The notes beneath the pieces were generated by a model, which was not told the origin of the DNA, ran no database searches, and saw only the letters and a list, made by a program, of their open reading frames with translations. Of a stretch of DNA of 64,000 bases, positions 56,901 through 64,000 are shown piece after piece (positions within the stretch are counted from its first letter, which is position 1; the number at the start of each line of letters is the position of its first letter). The position numbers and the translations under genes were made by a program. The stretch comes from Sesamum alatum (lineage: Eukaryota > Streptophyta > Magnoliopsida > Lamiales > Pedaliaceae). The stretch spans positions 5,146,001-5,210,000 of the forward strand of contig JACGWO010000010.1 in NCBI GenBank assembly GCA_034509735.1. The letters run 5' to 3'.

Positions 56901-59900
56901 AAGGGAGATCTAGGTCATCCCTTGAGTCTAGTTGTTTGAAACTCCTAGATGAAGGCTTTCAAATCTTTTTTTTTTCTCTTTATTTTGATGAAAACTTACA
57001 TTGAGTATATGTTACTTCCTGGAAGATTTCTCTCTTGCTGTTAATCATGTATAGTTAAATATAGTGACAGGATGTTAACCATTTAGATTTCTTTGCACCT
57101 ATACAGTAAGAATGCTTGTCTTACTTCATAATTTTCTGTTTCCTGTTTACTCCGCGAACCATTAGCGCGAGCTAGAACATTTAATATGTTCTCATCACTA
57201 AAAAAGTATTTCTTCTTATTTGGATAACTTGGTTCTTTATCACAATTTTGAAGACCAATGCAGATAAATGAATGCTTATATTTCTTAAACATCTCTCATT
57301 TACATTATTACTACTTTTCGTCACAAGTAAACCTCGTAGTATGTTGGCGGTCATTTCAGTGCATAGCACCATTATTCATGATCAAAGAAGTAGTGAGTTG
57401 CTTCTCAAAAATAATGTTGACTGCTATGTGCATTTCTTGAATTGAGGAAGTTTAATGTGGGGTACATTGTGCTGGTTGATACTTGATAAAGAATTTTGTG
57501 CAAGTGGCTGGTGCAAGTAGTTGTTATTTTGGATGATAACTGAGGGTATTCCATGTGGTCCTTCATTTGCTGCTTCAGTTTTATTCAAATAGTGAGTGTA
57601 TAATAAAGGTTTTGAACATTATTGCATTCTGATTTTCTGAACTTGATGAGAAACAGACCAGTATTGTGCTTTTCTGTACCATATATTACAAGGAAATCAA
57701 GCAAGTCACATGAGAATACAGTTCTTACTGATTCCTCAAATTATGAATCTGGAAATGTTAGTCACCTTAATTTTACTAATAACCTTGATAATTCAGTTTA
57801 ATTCAAGTTCATGCTTGTGTTGATGTATGTGTTTACTCCTCTTTCATCTTATTATGTGTAAATTCTCTCGGTATTGGTGGGCTTTTCTAGTGTCAGTGAT
57901 TGCCATGGTAGAATGATGTGGTAGAATGATGGCCTGCTGTCCAGTTTATGCATTCTGATCAGTTTTATGCGTATCTTTGCCCAAGCTTCAAATAAATGCA
58001 TCCAGTTTCTGATCTCATGTCCTGTCTTATCTAGGTGCTTCTTATGCAAAATTAATTGCCCAAAAAGCGAAAGGAATGCCACGAATCTCTATTTCACTAG
58101 GTAAACTTGTCGATGGTGCTGCCAGTGCGGCAATGGCCAACCTTTCCCTGGAGCTATACAAAGAATTCAAGGAAGTGCAGCACTCACTTGTAGAAGGTCA
58201 TCTACTGACTGAATTGCCAAAAGTATTATTTCTTCATGTCAAGGTAGTTGAGTAGATGGTATCTCCAGATAATACTCAACTTAAAGACAGGCAAACTCCT
58301 TAGAGGTGGATCATTTCAGTTGTAAAATTTTAAGTTTCTTTCCATACCTAGAACAAAATTATCGATTTTTCTAAGCTTAAGGGTTGTTTGTCTGAATTTT
58401 TTTACTTGCTGATGAGAGGGTGATGGTGAGTTTGAATCAAACATGGTATTAAGAATGATTTGGTGAACTAGGAAAGGATACCTTTATAACTGTGGTTCAT
58501 TGGACGGATCAAAAGCAAACAACCAATCTTTAGGAACTTGGTTAAGAATTTTGATGTTATATGAAAGAAATATTTTCATTATCTTGGAAGTTCCATATTA
58601 CTAAATCCATGAATAGGCAGAACATAAGACCACTAATATATTGTTTCACCTATGGAACAACAGTCATGATTATATATATTTGTCTTATGTAAAGTTATTT
58701 AAATTCAATTACCAAGATAAGTGTCATGCATATTAAAACTTTTTCGGTCTCTAAAGACCTTTCTTCTTAGGAATATAGTTGGGTAAGCATTACGCTTTGT
58801 TGGAAGTTATTTCCATTTGAGAGTTCTGTTTCGTGGAGGTATCGAAGTGGGATTGGAGAATGAAAATTTTGGATGATTTGCTTGAATTTTTTTGGTAGTG
58901 GTGTTAAATCAAACCTTTTGGATTGTATGATTGAAAAATTAATGGGAAGATGTAAATACATATGCTTTTCATTATGTAATGATTGGTGGGACTAAAATTA
59001 CATCTTTATGCAGTCTATGTGTCTATTTTGGTTTACTGGGATCCCTTGTGAGTTGTGATCAAAGTCTATGCCACTTAAGTTGGTTTCAGTGATTTGTTTA
59101 TGTACATGTGTAACTTGGAGTCTGTTGTGAAGAAATTTATAATTTTCCTGGAATAAGCTAACTTGTGTGAGATATGAGTTTGGTTTTCCTTTCTTTTTTC
59201 TAGTGTTCTATTTCCTGTTTCCACTTTTGTTATCCTCTCCTTTTCTTTAATTATATGAATTCCATCGATCTCGACATTCTTTTATGTCCTAGTAGCATTT
59301 CATGTATGTTTTCATGTGATAGAACTTTGATAGTGTCCGGAAACACAACCACCTCTTTCACTTAATTATTACTTTTAATTTGCTATGAGTGTAGCTAAGA
59401 CGATATAAGTTGTTCTTTACGATTTTTAGGATGCTACTTACTCCATAAGCTAAGTCAGGACAAATATAAGATCAAACAATACTCTTGAAAGTGAGAACAC
59501 TCAAGCTGGTAATTTGTGTTCCTAGAGTTTACTTGGTTGGATCCTTCATCCTTGTTAATAGAATATTGAAGCTTATTTTATTGAATATTCCTCAACTCTA
59601 GTTTAGGGAATAATAAAATTATAAAGGTTCAATGTATTTGTATCTCATTCTAGTGTAATAGAGCTACAAAGGAGTTCTTTGAGTACTTAATCTTTACCTC
59701 ATTCTATGTTTTATTTATCCTCATACCTCATGATTTTCCAACTCTTAATTCAAATGCAAGTGAATCTTCATGGATCAGGAGAGGTGTAAGAATTTGTTGT
59801 ATTTGCAGAGGCCCAAACTTAACTGAGATCATCTTTCTCTCTTAATGTTTTATGTTTGAGAGTTTGATGTGCAGGGGATTAACCTAATACATTTTCTGCA

Positions 59901-62705
59901 GAAATTGGGATTAGTGTTTCGTTCAGTGCAAGGGAAAGGAGATTGGGAATCATACACCACCGTATCAGAAATAATTACTCAACCAACTTATAACATTAGG
60001 AATTTTAGTGGGATGTTTTTCTGATCTTAAGAAAATGTAATTCTCTTTGATTGTTACTCATACTCAATATATTAAACTTTGATGGATATTGGTTACCTAC
60101 TGTTATAATATCCCTCATGGACTTTTATGTCATCTGTGTCATAGATTACGTGTACCTTCTCTTTTGGTGTTAAATTTATTTCATTTAATATTTCTTTTGT
60201 CTCCAATTGTTGATAAATTATTTCATCCATCTGTTTGTGTCTTCAGAGCAAGAGAGCAAATATCAGTTGACAAAAGTTGTAGCTGCTGAACAAGTGAGTA
60301 CTCCTACCTGTAGCTGATCTTTGACTGTTTAATGATGCTGGTATCTAAACATTCAATCTATCTTTATCTTTTGTTGGATGCTAATTTGATATACACGTTG
60401 ATACATGTAGTTGTTGCTTAACATTTTCGCATAATTTAAGAAATGTATTTGCATATGTTCAGGTTACCTAATTGGACACAAGATACATCAAAACTTTGAA
60501 GTTTAGAACAACTTACTGTTTTCTACTGACTGAGTGTTGCCTTCAGTATCTTGTTGTGATGTGTGCTTATGATACTTCCACATCAGTAGACCTCTATAAT
60601 TAATACTCGATAAATTAATAACTTCTCTAAAATAATAATTTTTCTCGGTCCTGACTTGGGTCCAAGGTCTAAATTAATAAGATAATAATTTTCTGGAAGA
60701 CTCTTATATAAATTTATAGTCCCTTCAATACTATAAATTAATAATTCTATAAAAGTACAAATATAACTAGGAAATATAATTCTATTGTTGTTTGCTTCTT
60801 CTTAAAATTTAAACTAGCTGTATTTCATCTCTAACTTTCCTTGCTGCATCCAAAAGCTCCGGTTTTGCGTTCTCATATTGCAACAAGAAATTACAAAGGA
60901 TTGTTGCCGCTATGACTGCTTCGTTCCGAAAGAGTTATATTTAATTAGTCACATTGTACATGAACATCATTCAATTATTCAATATGATGTAGATGTTTTA
61001 TTCCTCAAGAATAATGTAGGTTCGTTGAACCGGAAAAAATCTCTTTAAATTAATAAATTATTAATATATCGATTAAGTAATACCTCTTTAAATTAATATA
61101 ATTATGTGGTCCCGCTATTATTAATTTATAGAGGTTTTACTGTATCTGTATCTGTGTAACATTTATCAAACAAGATATTGGAAACATATGTCTATACTCT
61201 ATAGGTTCATGGATTTGGCACAAATGAGAAATGATCTATCGAATCCATAAAATGGCTGGGCCTGGAGTTCCTTGTGTTAAGTTAAAAAATAATATACTAG
61301 ATGCAAACTGAGAGCAATTAGGTACCTAATTGGACCTACCTCAATATCGTCTCTGTAGTTTTTGGATTAGATAAATTTCTTCGTGTTACTTCCTTTACAC
61401 TTCATTATATTTGCAACAGCTTTTTTTTTTTTTCTTTTTTCTTTTTAATCTCTTTGTTTGTGTTACCCTGAGGTCTTTCACTTATGCAATTCAAGTCTAT
61501 TTTCCATTTCTTGTCACATTGAATTCTTTTCACATTGGTGATTGCCAGTTTGCTTATTACAACTTGTTTACTCCAAATTTCTGTCAGGAAAAGAATGTCA
61601 CTCTCCAGAAGCAGCTAGACATGCTGCTCAATTCAAGAAAACAGAAGTTACAGAAGCTAAGTGACAGAGACAATTCAGATTCTACATCCGTTATGGTTTC
61701 ACAAGATTCACCAGGTATGAGCTCTTTGATAAAGGAAATGTTCATGTTGATGGATACTGGTCTCTGACTTTCTACTTCAAGAAGCATATGTCCATTACCA
61801 TCTCAAATGAAACAATTTGCTTAGGTAACTTCCACGTCTAACACCAACAATGCATTGGACTTCTTAGAGGGCTTTACATGTCATCTTTAACGACTGCATT
61901 GATGTTGCTTTCTGGAACTTAGAAGTAGGAAGGCCCATAACATATTAGCCTGCTGTGATTGTTACATTAACTGAAAATTAGAGGGAGGAAGGACTAATAC
62001 ATTCGTTAAACTGTAACAATGAGCTATGCCATTGCTCAAGCACATTAGAATCAGAGTCAGAGGTTTGACAAGCTCCTTGTAGTTAACACTGAAATATATT
62101 CACGCCCTTTAGGGTGTAGAACCTATATGAATCTGCGAGTGTGTGTATGAATAACAAATCTGGTAATCTGTGATCTCTCTTTTGTAGTTGTTGGACAGAG
62201 TCACTGGCAGCAGGCAGATTATATTTTGTAAACACAGTCAAATTTTCTATGGATGTGGTATAGAGATCATATCGTCATCTCTCTTGATTTTTGTTTCCAG
62301 AAGTTGCATGTAAAAGTTGTTTAAGAGGCCAACTTTTGGGTTTGATTTTTCTCTCTTGAGTCTGAGATCATAGCTGTAAGTCTATTTAGCATTGATAGAC
62401 TAAGTCTAGTTGTTATTTACTAGTTCATGCTCTCTTATGTTACTTCTTCCTTAACTCATAATTTTTCTGCCTTTTTATTATTTCTTGCTTGAAATAACAA
62501 ATCATATATCTACTTGCAGACAAGCATGCTGCTTACAACCCGAGCTCGACAAAAGGAGCCAGCCGTGTTGTACCAGCACATCGCAGGTTCCTATTTGTAC
62601 CCAGGTTGTTTAATCAACTGCGGGACTTTATCAATGACCAGAATCTTGTTTGACAGGTCGAAAGTAAGAGGAGCGGTTTTAGATGACACTGAAGATGATG
62701 CATAA
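53990..62705 (+). CDS. PAXX: PAXX-like (XRCC4-superfamily) candidate DNA-repair protein
   Basis: Seven exons: 53990-54193, 56536-56647, 58035-58196, 60247-60293, 61588-61714, 62520-62586, 62657-62705, all GT-AG, total 768 bp, 255 residues, stop TAA. The first 140 or so residues have the alternating pattern of an XRCC4-type beta head, with LRVIATDFQSNTFQAIKSRL and KLVMEGFLESGG. A helix or coiled coil follows (about 145-205: LELYKEFKEVQ, YQLTKVVAAEQEKNVTLQKQ), then a polar linker and a basic-then-acidic end, SKVRGAVLDDTEDDA. Human PAXX has a similar segment after its head and ends similarly (GG-V-acidic-ET), the end that binds Ku. PAXX, XRCC4 and XLF support non-homologous end joining in the nucleus. 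The Arabidopsis neighbour of TBL14 (AT5G64010) is, from memory, described as U2 snRNP auxiliary factor-like and is probably the orthologue. The gene structure is firm; the function is inferred. Confidence 0.78.
60584..61142. mobile_element. MITE in intron 4 of the PAXX-like gene
   Basis: The left end is cagtagacctctataattaa and the right end taatttatagaggttttactg, near-perfect inverted repeats. Further inverted words such as aattaataataa occur inside. The type resembles the widespread plant 'cctctataaattaata' elements. A target duplication was not found. Confidence 0.6.
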
Positions 62706-62797
62706 TATGAATGGATCCTGTGCATGTTTGAGTTGGGCTTAAAATTATTAGCTTTTGTTCTGTTCTTCATACAGATTCATCATGCAGAAGTGCGTGG

Positions 62798-64000
62798 GTG
62801 CCAGGATTCAACTGATTCTGAGCAGTAGTAGTTACTGTGGTTATTCCAGGGAGACCAGCCAATCACGTATTTAATTACATGGGTGTATTCAAATTTGGAA
62901 AGGGAAATATCAGTCATGCTGCATATTTTGATGTGTGTCTATTGTAACTGCTTGTACAGATTTTAGTGATACACTGATTTCGCTTGTGACTGAACCGTGG
63001 AAGAGCGCTCAGATGGAAATCTTGTACATATCTTGTCAGAGTGCTACTTTTGAAATCGAAAACTTGTTTGGTCCACCCATTTTGTAATTGTGACTTTATT
63101 GGTTTCGTACATATACCAGTGTGCTTGCAAACTGCTGGTATAATTTTGAAATTACAAGTAAATGTCACGCTGAATTCCCTTTTGCTTTGGCAAGAATCCA
63201 TGTAATGTGCACAGTTGTTCAAGCTTTGGAACTGAGGTGTTAAAAAACGCCACACACATACCTCCTTGTTTGGCGAGTTCCAATGATCGTATTTTGAAAC
63301 TCTGTTGAACTTGTTCAGAACAGGCACCCCCTTTGTCCTCTCGACTTGCAGTTCTCCTTGCTGAAGGACCATTGAGAAGACATCAAGGTATTCCCTGCCA
63401 AACTGCACAATTAAGAGTTGATTAAGTACAAAAGGCTATTTATGCTTATTTCTAGGTGTTGCGTCTCTGCTAAATATGCATATCCCACACCCTATTTGCA
63501 GCTTGTTTTATCAATTAAAACTAGTAACCGCGAGGAAAATTATTTGATGTGTAAATTTAATGGCAAATTTTCTTAGCCCTTTGTTCTTTGACATGTAGGT
63601 ATTCATTTGATGCTTCTAGACTTTTGTGTTCTATTCAGTCTGTGAATTAGGTTCACTTTCATGACAATATAATTTTTCTGTGCCGTTATTGATCATTTGA
63701 TTTTCCAATAAACCATTTCTATCTTTTAGGACCAGATTATTTTGTTTAGCTATAGTAAGACTTCTACTGCTAAGAGCAAAAATTACTAAATGCATACCTG
63801 GTTCTATTGCTACTGATATCACTTGTGCTTCTGCTGATACTTGTAGTGTTCTGCTTATCTTTTAGAGCTAAAGATATCGTCTTCCACCAGTTTTTAGCTG
63901 CTCGTTTCTCAGATCCCTCCAATGATTTCCCGGGACAAGGTTTTGGATGTTTTCTCGTCTTGGGTTTCTTCTTGGAACTCAGAGACGCAGGTAAGAACAT
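62798..64000 (-). CDS. 3' portion of an unrecognised gene, incomplete at the window edge
   Basis: A minus-strand exon enters from the right edge (64000-63798). It encodes a basic Ser/Lys-rich segment (FLPASLSSKKKPKTRK..., KRAAKNWWKTISLALKD) and ends in a plausible donor, accag|gtatgc. A Met codon lies exactly at the edge, but the true start may be outside. A second likely exon starts at 63402 after ttgtgcag; in one frame it reads FGREYLDVFSMVLQQGEL and continues to SPNKE, where gtatgtg is a possible donor at about 63260. The phases of the two exons do not agree simply, so an exon may be missing between them. I do not recognise the family. The gene converges on the PAXX-like gene. The left limit is a guess. 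Confidence 0.35.

Noticed and set aside
1..64000. tRNA, rRNA or CRISPR-like arrays
   Set aside because: No complete tRNA cloverleaf, rRNA sequence or regularly spaced direct-repeat array was seen; tRNA-like boxes at 27.5 kb belong to a SINE-like repeat.

Overview
This is nuclear DNA from a flowering plant, most likely a eudicot. The evidence is AT-rich intergenic DNA crowded with plant-type transposable elements, GT-AG introns, and recognisable plant families: NF-YB, the PMT24/25/26 methyltransferases and TBL acetyltransferases. I cannot name the species.

Host genes in order: (1) an intronless NF-YB transcription-factor subunit, minus strand, 872-1627. (2) A Golgi-type putative methyltransferase of the PMT24/25/26 group, minus strand, 8 coding exons, 20533-24448, with a 5'UTR intron. 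(3) A TRICHOME BIREFRINGENCE-LIKE O-acetyltransferase of the TBL14/15/16 group, plus strand, 43989-51134, in which one exon and its flanking introns are tandemly duplicated. (4) A small seven-exon gene, plus strand, 53990-62705, whose product has the layout of an XRCC4-superfamily DNA-repair factor and most resembles PAXX. (5) The end of an unrecognised minus-strand gene running off the right edge. From memory, PMT26, TBL14 and a small gene next to TBL14 are adjacent on Arabidopsis chromosome 5 (AT5G64030/64020/64010), so genes 2-4 look like conserved microsynteny. Here the PMT and TBL start codons are about 19.5 kb apart, and the gap is largely transposon DNA.

Mobile DNA by region: 1.9-7.5 kb, a cluster of small inverted-repeat elements, including a CACTA terminus, a GAGCTC-rich hAT-like element and two MULE-like foldback elements. 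8.1-14.0 kb, a near full-length but multiply broken L1-type LINE with RNase H. 14.5-19.6 kb, a degenerate Ty3/Gypsy (Tat-like) LTR element with a truncated 5' LTR and an internal gag-to-RT deletion. 26.4-31.4 kb, LTR-like, SINE-like and foldback pieces, plus a small inverted-repeat element that carries a GRF zinc-finger gene. 32.3-38.3 kb, a complete 6-kb MULE with inverted ends and flanking direct repeats. 38.9-41.8 kb and 53.3 kb, copies of a hAT-like MITE family with 8-bp target duplications.

The most unusual system is the 6-kb MULE. Besides its transposase it carries a second gene, on the opposite strand, starting near the other terminus and encoding a GRF-type zinc finger with a C-terminal membrane segment. 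This convergent two-gene layout recalls maize MuDR (mudrA/mudrB), but with an unrelated second protein. A second, smaller inverted-repeat element 3 kb away also carries a GRF zinc-finger gene, with its start codon at the inner edge of an inverted arm. All the element genes except the small GRF gene carry visible lesions.
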